The notes: generated by a model from the letters alone, not told the origin. DNA of 64,000 nt from Stygiobacter sp. RIFOXYC2_FULL_38_25 (GCA_001803165.1 MHAZ01000007.1:115047-179046), one strand, 5' to 3'; shown: positions 33,838 through 43,789, numbered from the stretch's first letter. Numbers and translations are program-made.

Positions 33838-35124
33838 TCATACCCAGCCGCGGTCTTTACAAGCCTGAGCTACCCGGCTAATCGAAATTACATAAGCAGC
33901 ATCTCTCATATACATATTTTTCTTTTTAGCTAATTCACTAACAGCACGGAAAGCGGAAGTCATCTTAACATCTAACTTGCTAAGTACTTCATCTTTTTCC
34001 CAATAGTAATTCATGTTGCATTGTACTTGTTCAAAGTAGCTGCAAGTAACACCGCCGGCATTAGCCAAGAAATCCGGAATTAAGAAAATCCCTTTTTCTT
34101 GAATAATCTTATCTGCATCAGGAGTGGTAGGACCGTTTGCACCTTCCGCAATAATTTTAACTTTCTTGCTAATCTTGGCAGCGTTATCGCCGCGAACTTG
34201 GTTTTCTAATGCAGCCGGAATTAAAATATCTACATCTTGTTCAATCCATGCACCGCCATCTAAAATTTCATATCCAAGTTCTTTTGCTTTTGCCTTATCA
34301 ATACCGCCAAACTTATCTGTGATTTTCCAAAGCTCATCTAGACTTACACCGGACATTTTCTTGAAGGTGTAAGAACATTGATCTTGTTGATCCCAGCTAG
34401 AAACACAAATTACTTTTCCGCCAAGTTGTTGATAAAGTTCTATTGCATATTGAGCAACGTTACCAAAACCTTGAACACTTGCAGTAGTATCCTGCGGACG
34501 AATTCCCATATCTTTCAATGCTTCGCGAACAGTGAAAATTACACCATAACCGGTTGCTTCTGTTCTGCCAAGCGAGCCGCCCATTCCAACCGGCTTTCCG
34601 GTAATGAAACCGGGATATTTTGCGCCGTGAATCACTTCAAATTCATCAAGCATCCATAGCATGTGCTGGGCGTTTGTCATAACATCCGGAGCCGGAACAT
34701 CATTCAAAGGACCAACATTTTTTGCCATTTGGCGAACCCAGCCGCGGCAAATTTGTTCTTGTTCTTTCATGCTAAGATGATGCGGATCGCAAATTACGCC
34801 ACCTTTACCACCACCCAAAGGAATATTAACAACTGCGCACTTCCATGTCATCCACATTGCCAAAGCACGTACAGTATCAACAGTTTCTTGCGGGTGAAAA
34901 CGAATTCCACCTTTAGCCGGACCGCGAGCATCATTATGTTGAACTCTGAATCCTCTAAATACTTTTGTTTTACCATCATCCATTTTAACCGGAATACTGA
35001 AAGCGAATTCTCTTAACGGGTTACGAAGGATTTCTCTTGTTGCTGAATCGAGATTAAGAATATCTGCTACTTTGTCGAATTGAGCTTGCGCCATATCGAA
35101 GGGATTAAAATCTTTACTTGCCAT
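33838..35124 (-). CDS. Glu/Leu/Phe/Val dehydrogenase (second glutamate dehydrogenase)
   Basis: A 428-residue enzyme of the shorter, Gdh/RocG-like class. The motifs are FRGFRVQHNDARGPAKGGIRFHP, NIPLGGGKGGVICDP with the catalytic Lys, VPAPDVMTNAQHM with the catalytic Asp, and ASVQGFGNVAQYA for the dinucleotide. It is diverged from the neighbouring gdhA, so this is a pair of different classes and not a recent duplication. The usual role is catabolic, with NAD, or thermophile-like; cofactor use is inference. Confidence 0.92.
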   Translation of the reverse strand: MASKDFNPFDMAQAQFDKVADILNLDSATREILRNPLREFAFSIPVKMDDGKTKVFRGFRVQHNDARGPAKGGIRFHPQETVDTVRALAMWMTWKCAVVNIPLGGGKGGVICDPHHLSMKEQEQICRGWVRQMAKNVGPLNDVPAPDVMTNAQHMLWMLDEFEVIHGAKYPGFITGKPVGMGGSLGRTEATGYGVIFTVREALKDMGIRPQDTTASVQGFGNVAQYAIELYQQLGGKVICVSSWDQQDQCSYTFKKMSGVSLDELWKITDKFGGIDKAKAKELGYEILDGGAWIEQDVDILIPAALENQVRGDNAAKISKKVKIIAEGANGPTTPDADKIIQEKGIFLIPDFLANAGGVTCSYFEQVQCNMNYYWEKDEVLSKLDVKMTSAFRAVSELAKKKNMYMRDAAYVISISRVAQACKDRGWV

Positions 35125-35370
35125 TGTTACCTCAGACTTAGATTTTATTTAGAATCTAACTTGGAGAACCAATCAAAAGAAATCCCTTTTTCCTTTATGG
35201 CTCGTTTTCCATCCAAGTCTTAAAATTGACGGATGAAAAATAGATAGTATAACTATTCTAAGCAATTCAGATTTGCACATCTTTGAAAAGTATTCCCTTT
35301 GGTTTTAATAATTAGGAGTTCTATTTTCCGACAAGATTCTTTTTGAATACAATTTTACGAGGATCATAAA

Positions 35371-37479
35371 ATGAGAAAGTTATTTTTAGTTTTATTGATT
35401 TCCCCTCTCCTTTCTGCTGCAATTTTAGCTCAATCCATCCAATATCCGGTAACTAAAAAAGTAGATCAAGTTGATGATTACCATGGAACAAAAGTTGCCG
35501 ATCCTTACCGCTGGCTTGAGGATAATAACTCAGCGGAGACCGCCGCCTGGGTTGGAGCGCAAAATAAGCTTACACAAAACTATCTTGCTCAGATTCCCTA
35601 CCGAGATAAGATTAAAAAACGTTTAACCGATTTGTGGAATTACGAACGTTATTCGGCGCCAAGTAAGATTGGCGATAATTACGTTTTCTCTAAAAACGAC
35701 GGCTTGCAAGAGCAGAGTGTTATTTACATTCAAAAAGGACTGAGCGGAAAGCCGGAACTTCTGCTTGATCCAAATAAACTTTCCAGCGATGGTTCGATAA
35801 GTCTTGGCGGAACATTTTTCTCCAAGGACTATAAATATATGAGCTACGGAATCTCGCGCGGCGGTTCCGACTGGCGTGAGTTTTATGTTATGGATGTTAA
35901 GACAAAACAGCTAACAAACGATGCAATTAAATATTCTAAATTCAGCGGCAATGCCTGGTACAAAGATGGCTTTTTCTATGGGCGATATGATGAGCCAAAA
36001 ACCGGAGAAGAATTGAAAGCCGCAAACGAATTTCAGAAACTGTACTACCACAAGCTTGGCACAACTCAAACCGAAGACAAATTAATTCTTGAAGACAAAG
36101 AAAACCCAAAGCGGGGATTTGGAGCCGGAGTTACAGATGATGAAAAGTTTTTAATCATTTCTGTTTGGGAAGGCTCTGCCAGCGAAAATATGCTCTGGTA
36201 TAAAAACTTAGGGAAAGATGGTCCTATAGTTAAATTAGTGGATATGCCCGATGCTGATTACAGCTTTGTTGATAATTTTGAAAATGTGTTTTTGGTGATG
36301 ACTAACCTTAACGCACCAAACAAAAAAGTAATTCTTATTGATACTGAAAAGCCGGATAGAAAAGACTGGGCTACATTAATTCCGGAGACCAACGAAGTTA
36401 TACAAGACGTTTCTCATGTTGGCGGCAAATTGATTGTTACATATTTAAAAGACGCAACCAACAAAGCTGTTGTTTTCGATATTCATGGAAATTATTTATA
36501 CGAAATAAAACTTCCCGGCATTGGCACGGTTTCCGGTTTTGGCGGCAAGCACGATGACCAGGAAACATTTTACACTTTCACTTCTTTCGCCCATCCGCCT
36601 ACTATCTACAAATATGATATAAAGAAGGACAAATCAACATTATTTAGGCAAGCGAAGGTTAAGTTTAATCCGGCTGGCTTCGAAACAAAACTAATCTTTT
36701 ATCCAAGCAAAGACGGTACAAAGATTCCTCTGTTTATAGTTCATAAAAAAGGATTAAAACTAAATGGTGAAAATCCTACTCTGCTTTATGCTTACGGTGG
36801 ATTTAATATTTCTATGCAGCCGGGATTTTCTGTTAGCAGAATTCCTCTTTTAGAAAATGGAGTTGTTTATGCTATGGCTTGTCTTCGCGGCGGCGGCGAG
36901 TATGGCGAACTGTGGCATGAAGCCGGAATGCTCAAGAGAAAGCAAAATGTCTTTGATGATTTTATTGCAGGTGCAGAATGGCTGATTAAAAACAAATACA
37001 CAAACTCTTCCAAACTTGCTGTTCAAGGCGGCTCTAACGGAGGTTTATTAATTGGCGCGGTTATTAATCAACGCCCGGATTTATACAAAGTTGCATTCGC
37101 GCAAGTTGGAGTTATGGATATGCTTCGCTTCCATAAATTCACAATCGGCTGGGCTTGGGTTCCCGAGTACGGTTCAAGCGATAAACCGGATCAGTTTAAA
37201 TATTTATATGCTTATTCCCCGCTTCACAATATTAAGAAAGCAGATTATCCTGCAACAATGATTACAACTGCTGATCATGACGACAGAGTTTTTCCGGCTC
37301 ACTCATTTAAATACGCTGCAACTTTGCAAGAAATGAACAGTGGAAAGAATCCGGCTTTAATCCGTATTGAAACTAAAGTAGGACACGGAGCCGGAACAAG
37401 TACTTCAAAATCTATTGAGCTATTTACAGACATGTATTCGTTTATGTTTTATAATGTTGGAGTAAAACCAAAGTTATAA
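35371..37479 (+). CDS. prolyl oligopeptidase (S9A), exported
   Basis: This 702-residue serine peptidase has an N-terminal signal peptide (MRKLFLVLLISPLLSAAILAQ). The beta-propeller starts with DDYHGTKVADPYRWLED. The catalytic Ser is S555 in GGSNGG, the Asp is in TADHDDRVFP (637/638) and the His is H672 in VGHGAGT, with spacing close to characterised prolyl oligopeptidases. It cleaves short peptides after proline, probably in the periplasm. Confidence 0.95.
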   Translation: MRKLFLVLLISPLLSAAILAQSIQYPVTKKVDQVDDYHGTKVADPYRWLEDNNSAETAAWVGAQNKLTQNYLAQIPYRDKIKKRLTDLWNYERYSAPSKIGDNYVFSKNDGLQEQSVIYIQKGLSGKPELLLDPNKLSSDGSISLGGTFFSKDYKYMSYGISRGGSDWREFYVMDVKTKQLTNDAIKYSKFSGNAWYKDGFFYGRYDEPKTGEELKAANEFQKLYYHKLGTTQTEDKLILEDKENPKRGFGAGVTDDEKFLIISVWEGSASENMLWYKNLGKDGPIVKLVDMPDADYSFVDNFENVFLVMTNLNAPNKKVILIDTEKPDRKDWATLIPETNEVIQDVSHVGGKLIVTYLKDATNKAVVFDIHGNYLYEIKLPGIGTVSGFGGKHDDQETFYTFTSFAHPPTIYKYDIKKDKSTLFRQAKVKFNPAGFETKLIFYPSKDGTKIPLFIVHKKGLKLNGENPTLLYAYGGFNISMQPGFSVSRIPLLENGVVYAMACLRGGGEYGELWHEAGMLKRKQNVFDDFIAGAEWLIKNKYTNSSKLAVQGGSNGGLLIGAVINQRPDLYKVAFAQVGVMDMLRFHKFTIGWAWVPEYGSSDKPDQFKYLYAYSPLHNIKKADYPATMITTADHDDRVFPAHSFKYAATLQEMNSGKNPALIRIETKVGHGAGTSTSKSIELFTDMYSFMFYNVGVKPKL

Positions 37480-37575
37480 ATGTTAATCGTATTAGGAATC
37501 TTAAGCTTGATCATACTCTTGATCTTGATCGCTTTTGATACAATTGAGATCAAGAAACAATGTCTTATTAATTGA
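37480..37575 (+). CDS. possible 31-aa hydrophobic peptide
   Basis: An ATG directly follows the peptidase stop and opens a 31-codon frame. Its first twenty residues are almost wholly Leu/Ile/Val (MLIVLGILSLIILLILIAFD), followed by a polar tail. It would be a single-pass membrane peptide. The stop overlaps the GAGGAG ribosome-binding site of the next gene. There is no Shine-Dalgarno site, so expression is unproven. Confidence 0.35.
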   Translation: MLIVLGILSLIILLILIAFDTIEIKKQCLIN

Positions 37576-37584
37576 GGAGTTAAA

Positions 37585-38367
37585 ATGCCGGCAATAAACT
37601 TAACGCAAGCTCTAAAAGATGAGTATCAAAATTTATTTGATGCTTGCCAAATTAATCTTGATAAGCTTTCTTCCGTTGAAACAATCGTAAACAGAATTAC
37701 ACAAAACCAAAACCGCTACGAGCAAGTTGGCAATGGTTTAGGAATTCCATGGTATTTTATTGCGGCAATCCACAATATGGAATCATCATCTAACTTCAAT
37801 TGCCATCTTCACAATGGCGATCCTCTTTCGCAAAGGACTACACATGTTCCGGCGGGAAGACCAACTAACGGTCAACCTCCATTTACTTGGGAAGTAAGCG
37901 CAGCAGATTCACTTACCTTTCAAAGGTTAAATCAGTGGAGCGATTGGTCGCTGCCCGGCTTGCTCTATAAAACGGAAGCTTATAATGGCTGGGGTTACAG
38001 GAATAGTCATCCCGAAGTTTTATCGCCCTATTTGTGGAGCGGTTCTAACCATTATTTACGAGGCAAATATGTTGCGGACGGAAGATGGAGCGATACAGCA
38101 GTTTCAAGCCAAATTGGTGCGGCAGTAATTTTGAGAAGATTAGTTGAAAGAAGAATAATAACTTTTGAAAGCGACCCAAATCTTCCGGCACGTAAACCGT
38201 TTTTAAACTACTCTACAAAAAGAGTTGAGTATGGAGAACAATTGCAGCAATTCTTAAATCAATTTCCGGGCATTTACGTTTTGGTTGATGGGGTCCCCGG
38301 ACAAAAAACTAGCGATGCATTCAAACTAGTTACAGGCAATTATCTGAGTGGAGATCCGAGAGCTTAA
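37585..38367 (+). CDS. lysozyme-like protein with C-terminal peptidoglycan-binding-like domain
   Basis: This 260-residue protein has a core IPWYFIAAIHNMESSSNFNCHLHNGDPLSQRTTHVPAGRP, where a Glu follows a helix as in lysozyme folds, and WGYRN and LWSGSNHYLRGKYV further on. The C-terminal ~60 residues (YGEQLQQFLNQFPGIYVLVDGVPGQKTSDAFKLVTG) look like a peptidoglycan-binding repeat. There is no signal peptide, which is odd for a wall enzyme and may suggest holin-type export or a phage-derived origin. GAGGAG at 37574-37579 fixes the start. Confidence 0.65.
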   Translation: MPAINLTQALKDEYQNLFDACQINLDKLSSVETIVNRITQNQNRYEQVGNGLGIPWYFIAAIHNMESSSNFNCHLHNGDPLSQRTTHVPAGRPTNGQPPFTWEVSAADSLTFQRLNQWSDWSLPGLLYKTEAYNGWGYRNSHPEVLSPYLWSGSNHYLRGKYVADGRWSDTAVSSQIGAAVILRRLVERRIITFESDPNLPARKPFLNYSTKRVEYGEQLQQFLNQFPGIYVLVDGVPGQKTSDAFKLVTGNYLSGDPRA

Positions 38368-38421
38368 GTTTTTGGGAACCGGAAAACACTTTCAAGAATA
38401 TCATGGATTAAAAAGTGCGCT

Positions 38422-38637
38422 ATGATCAAGTCACTCAAACAGCTTAAGCGAATTCTTATTGCAATCATCGGCGGAACAATTGTTGTAATCGGTTTATTTA
38501 TGATTGTTCTGCCGGGTCCGGCATTTATTGTAATCCCACTCGGTCTATCAATTCTCGCTACAGAGTTTATTTGGGCAAAGAAGATGATAGCACGTTTCAA
38601 AGATCAGTTTGATAAACTTAGAAATAAGAAAAAATAG
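38422..38637 (+). CDS. PGPGW family small membrane protein
   Basis: The 71-residue protein has two hydrophobic segments around the motif LPGPAFIVIPLGLSILATEFIWAKK, which matches the PGPGW family of putative transmembrane proteins. The C-terminus is strongly basic. The function is unknown. It is convergent with, and one base from, the aldehyde dehydrogenase gene. Confidence 0.8.
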   Translation: MIKSLKQLKRILIAIIGGTIVVIGLFMIVLPGPAFIVIPLGLSILATEFIWAKKMIARFKDQFDKLRNKKK

Positions 38638-38638
38638 T

Positions 38639-40204
38639 TTACTCTTTGATAAATATTCTCGGCACAACTTTCAGCAAATTAAAAGTTCCGCTTACTTTCT
38701 TACCGAGATTTTTGTTGTACAATAAATCTAAAAGTCCCTTTAAACCATCAAATAACTTTTTGTTGAACGGATGCCACCAAAGATTTTTCTTTACGAATGG
38801 GAGTATGTCTTTAACAATAACCATCGGCTGAGTCATTTCATCGAAGCCAAGTTTGCCGTGTGTTCTACCAATTCCAGATTGCTTAAATCCGCCCCAGGGT
38901 GTTTCTGCCAATCCATGACTCATTAAGTGATCGTTAATAGTAACAGCGCCGGCTTTTATTTGTTTAGCAATTTTTTCAGCGCGACTGCTACTCTTTGACC
39001 ATACCGATGCAGTCAATCCTAAATAGGAATCGTTAGCTAAACGAACTGCTTCACTATAATCGCTAAATTTCATCACGCCAACAACCGGACCAAAAGTTTC
39101 ATCCTTCATTACTAACATTTCATGGTTTACATCAGTAAGAACCATCGCGGGAAGATAATTCTTCGAGTTTGTTTCGATAGGAATTTTTGATTGCGCAAAA
39201 ATCTTTGCACCGCGCTCCAAAGCATCCTTTACATGAAGATTTACAGTTTCAACTTGTTTCAGTGTTGTCATACAGCCCATATCGGAACTGAAATCAAAGC
39301 CATTCATTATCCGAAGGTTTTCAACTTTCTCCTTCAGTACATTCATAAACTTATCATAAACTTTTTCGTGAACGTAAATTCTTTCAACTCCACCGCAAGA
39401 CTGCCCGGCATTTTGAAAACCAGCCCACAAAGCTCCCATTGCAGCACGGTAAGTATCTGCGTCCTCGCAAACAATCATAGCATCGTTCCCGCCAAGTTCT
39501 AAGCTGATAGGAGTTAATGTTTCCGAGGCTTTCTTCATAAGGTACTTTCCTACTGAAACAGAACCGGTGAAAAATAATTTGTCAATTCCAGAATCAAGAA
39601 AAGCATCTCCGGCTATCTTTCCCGGCAGGTTAAGTATTGTAAACAAGCCTTCGGGTAATCCGGTATGCTGAACTGCCTTTCTTATCTCTTCACCAACCAT
39701 TTGTGTTTCTGTAGCTACTTTAACAACCACAGCATTACCCGCAAGCAAACCCATTACAATTTCTGCCAGCGGAATTGAGAACGGATAATTCCATGGAGAA
39801 ATAATTCCAATCACACCAAATGGAATCCGCTCAATCTTACTTCTCTTATTGATTAAAAATATATTTCCGGCACGAAGATGTTCTTCACTTAAAAACCAAT
39901 CGGCATTTTTACAGTAATAAGAAATTGCCATTGCAGCAGGCATCACTTCCGTTGCAAGTGCATCAATCTTTGTCTTCCCATTATCTTTTGAAATAACTTC
40001 AGCAATAGCCTCGGAGTTTTGCACAATGTAATCTCTCATCTTCAAAACAATCCTTGCACGTTTTCTCACAGATAATTTTGCCCAGTCACCCTGAACTATT
40101 CTAGCATTATCAACCGCACGTTTTACATCATCAGCACTATTTAGAATTGTCTTGCCAATTAATTCGCCCGTAGCCGGATTATAGGATTCTGTAAAATTGG
40201 ACAT
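38639..40204 (-). CDS. aldehyde dehydrogenase family protein
   Basis: NAD(P)-dependent aldehyde dehydrogenase of 521 residues. It shows IGIISPWNYPFSIPL, the Rossmann FFTGSVSVGKYLMKKA, the general-base Glu in LELGGNDAMIV, the catalytic Cys in FQNAGQSCGGVERIYV and ETFGPVVGVMKF. A C-terminal extension of about 50 hydrophobic and basic residues (LPFVKKNLWWHPFNKKLFDGLKGLLDLLYNK) may attach it to membrane, as in fatty aldehyde dehydrogenases. The substrate is not determined; succinate semialdehyde and fatty aldehydes are both possible. Confidence 0.9.
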   Translation of the reverse strand: MSNFTESYNPATGELIGKTILNSADDVKRAVDNARIVQGDWAKLSVRKRARIVLKMRDYIVQNSEAIAEVISKDNGKTKIDALATEVMPAAMAISYYCKNADWFLSEEHLRAGNIFLINKRSKIERIPFGVIGIISPWNYPFSIPLAEIVMGLLAGNAVVVKVATETQMVGEEIRKAVQHTGLPEGLFTILNLPGKIAGDAFLDSGIDKLFFTGSVSVGKYLMKKASETLTPISLELGGNDAMIVCEDADTYRAAMGALWAGFQNAGQSCGGVERIYVHEKVYDKFMNVLKEKVENLRIMNGFDFSSDMGCMTTLKQVETVNLHVKDALERGAKIFAQSKIPIETNSKNYLPAMVLTDVNHEMLVMKDETFGPVVGVMKFSDYSEAVRLANDSYLGLTASVWSKSSSRAEKIAKQIKAGAVTINDHLMSHGLAETPWGGFKQSGIGRTHGKLGFDEMTQPMVIVKDILPFVKKNLWWHPFNKKLFDGLKGLLDLLYNKNLGKKVSGTFNLLKVVPRIFIKE

Positions 40205-40300
40205 TTTATTCTCCCGAGTTATTTTCGATAATGTAAATGAGAAACTTTATTCACTAATCAAGTTATAAAATATTCAACTTTGTTTCTTAAGAGGAATTAG

Positions 40301-40747
40301 ATGGAAATTTCTGTGCAGGATCGTGGGAAATATTTGCGTGGAATGCTTTTGCTAATCGGTAAAGATCAACGAATACTTGAACATGAGAAATCATGGTTTT
40401 TTGAGTTATCAAAAATTTTAGGTTACGATATAGAATTTTGCAAATGCGCTTTACGTGAATTGCCGGAGAACGAATATCTTGAATCCACTCCGCCTCATTT
40501 TACTAATCAAGAAATAGCCAAGGCATTTATAGTGGATGGAATTCACTTAGCTTATGCAGACCGCGAGATGGTACCAAATGAACTGTTGTGGATTAACTCT
40601 GTTGCAGAAACCAACGGGATTGATATCCTTTGGGGTATGCAAGAGTATGAGAAATTCCGCCATCACCAACATTCTCAATCGGATGTTCACAAATTTGCGA
40701 TTGAACGAGCGATAAATCTTACTCAAGCCAAAGAACCGGTTACTTAA
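40301..40747 (+). CDS. TerB-like helical protein
   Basis: A 148-residue, mostly helical protein. The stretch AFIVDGIHLAYADREMVPNELLWINSVAETNGI resembles the acidic, metal-binding helix pair of TerB-fold proteins (A.ADGE....E...I). No membrane segment is visible. The resemblance is by eye only, and the cellular role is unknown. AAGAGGAA precedes the ATG. Confidence 0.5.
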   Translation: MEISVQDRGKYLRGMLLLIGKDQRILEHEKSWFFELSKILGYDIEFCKCALRELPENEYLESTPPHFTNQEIAKAFIVDGIHLAYADREMVPNELLWINSVAETNGIDILWGMQEYEKFRHHQHSQSDVHKFAIERAINLTQAKEPVT

Positions 40748-42621
40748 TTTTTACTCGTTTCAATAAGCAGCACTTCGCCATCGGTATTTGTAATTACAAC
40801 TTTGCTTTTATCAATCGGTGCAACAGTATTAACAAGAGAAACGCCGGACTTATATTTCCACATCACTTCTAACTTTTGAAAATCAATTGCTACGACTAAT
40901 CCGTTCTTAGTTCCGAAATAAACAACGCCTTCCTTTTCTTGAGGCATAGAAGGATCAATTTCGTAACCGAATTTGCAGTCAATAGCTTTAACAAGTTTTG
41001 CTTCATTGGAGCTTGCCGAAAAAACAAACAGCGAATCATTCATTCCCTTTGCGTAAACATATTTCCCATCTCCGGAAATGCCGATTGATTCTCTCACTTG
41101 GTGAGCGTTAGTCCGCCAAATTGTTTTTCCGGTTTCTGCGTCTATTGCGGTCGCAATTCTATCCGGTGCAACAACAAATATTTTTCCGTTTGATGCAACA
41201 GCCCAGCAAGCCGCCGGTGAATAAAGGAATCCTTCTGTGCCTTGCCATTTCCAGACTAGCGAACCGTCTTTAAGATTCAGCGCGTAGAGATAACTATCCC
41301 ACGCTCCGAAAATTATTTTGTCATTGTAGATCAATGGCTTGCTCTCAACAAACTCTCCGATGCCTTCATATTCCCAAATTAATTTGCCGGTAGAAAGATT
41401 AATCGCTCTAAACTTTCCATCTCCGCCTCCTATGTACACTACATCATTGTGAATCTTTGGAACGGCAACAATTGGAGAGTGAGTGAAATATTTCCAAACT
41501 AACTTTCCAGTTGAAGCGTTAACGCAGTAAATGTTCTGATCGGTGGAGCCAAACACAACTTTATTATTTGAAACATCCGGCGAGCCATAAATTGCGCCAT
41601 TTGTTTTGAATTGCCATTTAAGTTTGCCGTTGCTCAATGATAAACAGTAAGCACAGCCGCTGCCGCTTGTAACAAATACATTTTCTTTATACACAACCGG
41701 CGCGGAGGTTATTGTGTAATTTGTTTTGTAACTCCACTTCGTTTTAATGTTCGGATAGCTTGAGTTAATAGAAAAATCGGGACGCGCATATTTTATTGTA
41801 TCTGCCGCGTAGTTAATTTCTTTCAGTGATAACTTATTCCAGACCGGCTTGGTAATTTTTCCCGGAATTCTTTCCGAAAAGAAAACGCTGTCTTTGGTTA
41901 CTTCTACAATATTATATCCACCGAGATTTGCTTTTGCACGAAGATTTGATCTCCCCATTATTCCGGGAATGCCCTCGAAACTATAGGAACGGTTTGCGTG
42001 TCCGTGTCCGCAAAGAATCATCTTCGTATTAAATTTTTTCAACCGGTCCGAAACTTCAAACCAGTTATCTATTGAGTTATCTACCGGATAATGAGTTACA
42101 AAAATTATTGGTTTACTTAGGTCTGTAATTTTGGAAAGAGTTGAATCGAGCCACCGCAAATCTTCCGGCGAGAAATGCCCATCCCCCATCCTCATAATTG
42201 GTCCCTCGTGCATTCCTATAAAACGGATTCCGTTGTAATCGAAAACAAATCTATCGCTGCCAAAAATTTGGGAGAATTTTGTGCAGCCCGATTCCGACCA
42301 TTTTGTATCGTGGTTACCCGGAATTATGTAGTAAGGTTTGCGCAAACTATCTAAAATATTTTTTGTTCGTTCCAAGTCGGCTGTTTTGCCGGTTTCGGTT
42401 ACATCGCCGGAGAGAATTACAAAATCAATGTCGGTGAAGGAATTAATGTCGCGGACTGAATTCACTAAATCTTCTGCGCCGGTTGTGCCTCCTACATGAG
42501 TATCGCTTAACCAGGCAAACTTAAATTCTTGAGAATAGATTGTGCTGTTTAGTAGAAATGTAATTACTGCAAAAAGAAGGGAAAAAGTTATCCGCTTACA
42601 AGCCGCTCTAATTATTTTCAT
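40744..42621 (-). CDS. secreted metallophosphoesterase with PQQ-type beta-propeller
   Basis: This 625-residue protein has a signal peptide (to about residue 30). The calcineurin-like phosphoesterase domain has all blocks: WLSDTHVG (D40, H42), ILSGDVTE, IPGNHD, VTHYP and CGHGHANRS. After a linker, residues ~300-625 form a propeller of repeats of the type GxLxWxFxTxGxIxxxPxV, as in PQQ-binding or BamB-like domains. It could be a phosphodiesterase anchored by or sensing through its propeller. It ends 4 bases inside the convergent TerB-like gene. Confidence 0.88.
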   Translation of the reverse strand: MKIIRAACKRITFSLLFAVITFLLNSTIYSQEFKFAWLSDTHVGGTTGAEDLVNSVRDINSFTDIDFVILSGDVTETGKTADLERTKNILDSLRKPYYIIPGNHDTKWSESGCTKFSQIFGSDRFVFDYNGIRFIGMHEGPIMRMGDGHFSPEDLRWLDSTLSKITDLSKPIIFVTHYPVDNSIDNWFEVSDRLKKFNTKMILCGHGHANRSYSFEGIPGIMGRSNLRAKANLGGYNIVEVTKDSVFFSERIPGKITKPVWNKLSLKEINYAADTIKYARPDFSINSSYPNIKTKWSYKTNYTITSAPVVYKENVFVTSGSGCAYCLSLSNGKLKWQFKTNGAIYGSPDVSNNKVVFGSTDQNIYCVNASTGKLVWKYFTHSPIVAVPKIHNDVVYIGGGDGKFRAINLSTGKLIWEYEGIGEFVESKPLIYNDKIIFGAWDSYLYALNLKDGSLVWKWQGTEGFLYSPAACWAVASNGKIFVVAPDRIATAIDAETGKTIWRTNAHQVRESIGISGDGKYVYAKGMNDSLFVFSASSNEAKLVKAIDCKFGYEIDPSMPQEKEGVVYFGTKNGLVVAIDFQKLEVMWKYKSGVSLVNTVAPIDKSKVVITNTDGEVLLIETSKN

Positions 42622-42849
42622 AACCCGTAGTAATTGTTATTGCGAAATATAAATTATTTCGGCTGAAGCCGATGCTTTTTATTTATTACGTAGCGCACCC
42701 TTAAGTGTGCGGCTATAGTACTCAAATTAAATACGCGATAGGCAAAACTATTTTTGGTCGGTTTAGTTTTTCACAGGAAGTAGTTACTATTCGGAATCAT
42801 AAGGATTTCAAACTGAAACGGCGGTCGGTTGTTGCGTTGGATATGTTTA
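42622..42849. repeat. intergenic palindromes
   Basis: TCGGCT-GA-AGCCGA (42659-42672) and an imperfect palindrome around GCGCACCCTTAAGTGTGCG (about 42691-42715) lie between two minus-strand genes. They resemble the dispersed hairpins seen elsewhere in the window. Nothing else is recognised here. Confidence 0.55.
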
Positions 42850-43560
42850 TTATTTATTGCTTTTAATCATTTTTAACATTCTAGCTGCACGCTGATTTGA
42901 ACCTATGATATTATCCTTGGTATTACGAATTAGCTGAGCATTTGCAGAATCTTCTTTCAAAGCTAACAAGTAATAAAATATTTTCGTAAAAAATTTGCCA
43001 TCTAATTCACGTTGATATTCAATTTTATATTCAGCAAACGTCGTATTATAAAATTTATTAATCCTTTGCATTGGAATATTAACCGGCTTATTTATATCTC
43101 CAACATAGAAAGAGCTAGTTGTATCTTTGCTTAATAAACCACTACGTGAATAGTCAAAGTATATTGCATTTTTAGAATTCGCCTTTAGCGAGGTTAAGGT
43201 TGTATCGGGGGCTATTGATTCAATACCTCTAATGAGAAAGTATTCATTCAATTCATTATCAATAATATGAGTATAATATTTACTATATAACTGAATGTTT
43301 TTTAAATCAGCTGGACTTAGATTTGATAATGAAAAGTGAAATTTACCAGAATCAATTTGAGTAAATAATTTAGATTCCAATTCTACATTTGGTTCAACGG
43401 CTAGTAACATTTGATTGGAGGATATACTTGTAAGTATAGATGTTTGATAAGCATAATATGCTGTAATTAAAACGAGAATAAAAGTTGAAATAGAGTTTAT
43501 TTTCGTGAAAATACTATCTTTATTTTTTAGCCTATTTTTAATCCGTACAAATCTTTTCAT
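42850..43560 (-). CDS. hypothetical single-pass membrane protein
   Basis: I do not recognise the family. From the ATG at 43560 (the ORF is open further upstream) the protein has a basic N-terminus (MKRFVRIKNRLKNK), one membrane segment (INSISTFILVLITAYYAYQ) and about 180 residues outside, with features of a beta-rich domain (VEPNVELES..., ISLSNLSPADLKNIQLYS-like). The LSNLSPADLKNI and YYxHIID segments resemble proteins that pair a TM helix with an Ig-like domain. Base composition is more AT-rich than in the neighbouring genes, which suggests an accessory gene. Confidence 0.5.
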   Translation of the reverse strand: MKRFVRIKNRLKNKDSIFTKINSISTFILVLITAYYAYQTSILTSISSNQMLLAVEPNVELESKLFTQIDSGKFHFSLSNLSPADLKNIQLYSKYYTHIIDNELNEYFLIRGIESIAPDTTLTSLKANSKNAIYFDYSRSGLLSKDTTSSFYVGDINKPVNIPMQRINKFYNTTFAEYKIEYQRELDGKFFTKIFYYLLALKEDSANAQLIRNTKDNIIGSNQRAARMLKMIKSNK

Positions 43561-43789
43561 AATAAATAAAAAGTAATAAGCACAACTATTAATTATCACG
43601 CCGTTATCTAACGGCTTTTATTAGAACTTGCTAAATATAATGTAAGTAAGTCAAAATTGGATTCCCCAAAGTGGATAATTGGAACCCGCCCGAATGCAAC
43701 TTAGTTATTGCTTGCCTCTTTATCAATAGAGGAAATTTTTAAAATCTGTTTGTAACAAAATAAATAAGAACAATCCTTTTAAAACAACA

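Noticed and set aside
37495..37560. Repeated CTTGATC motifs and an inverted CTTGATCT/AGATCAAG pair as a regulatory stem
   Set aside because: The stem is short with a wide loop and no T-run, and it lies inside the possible small ORF.
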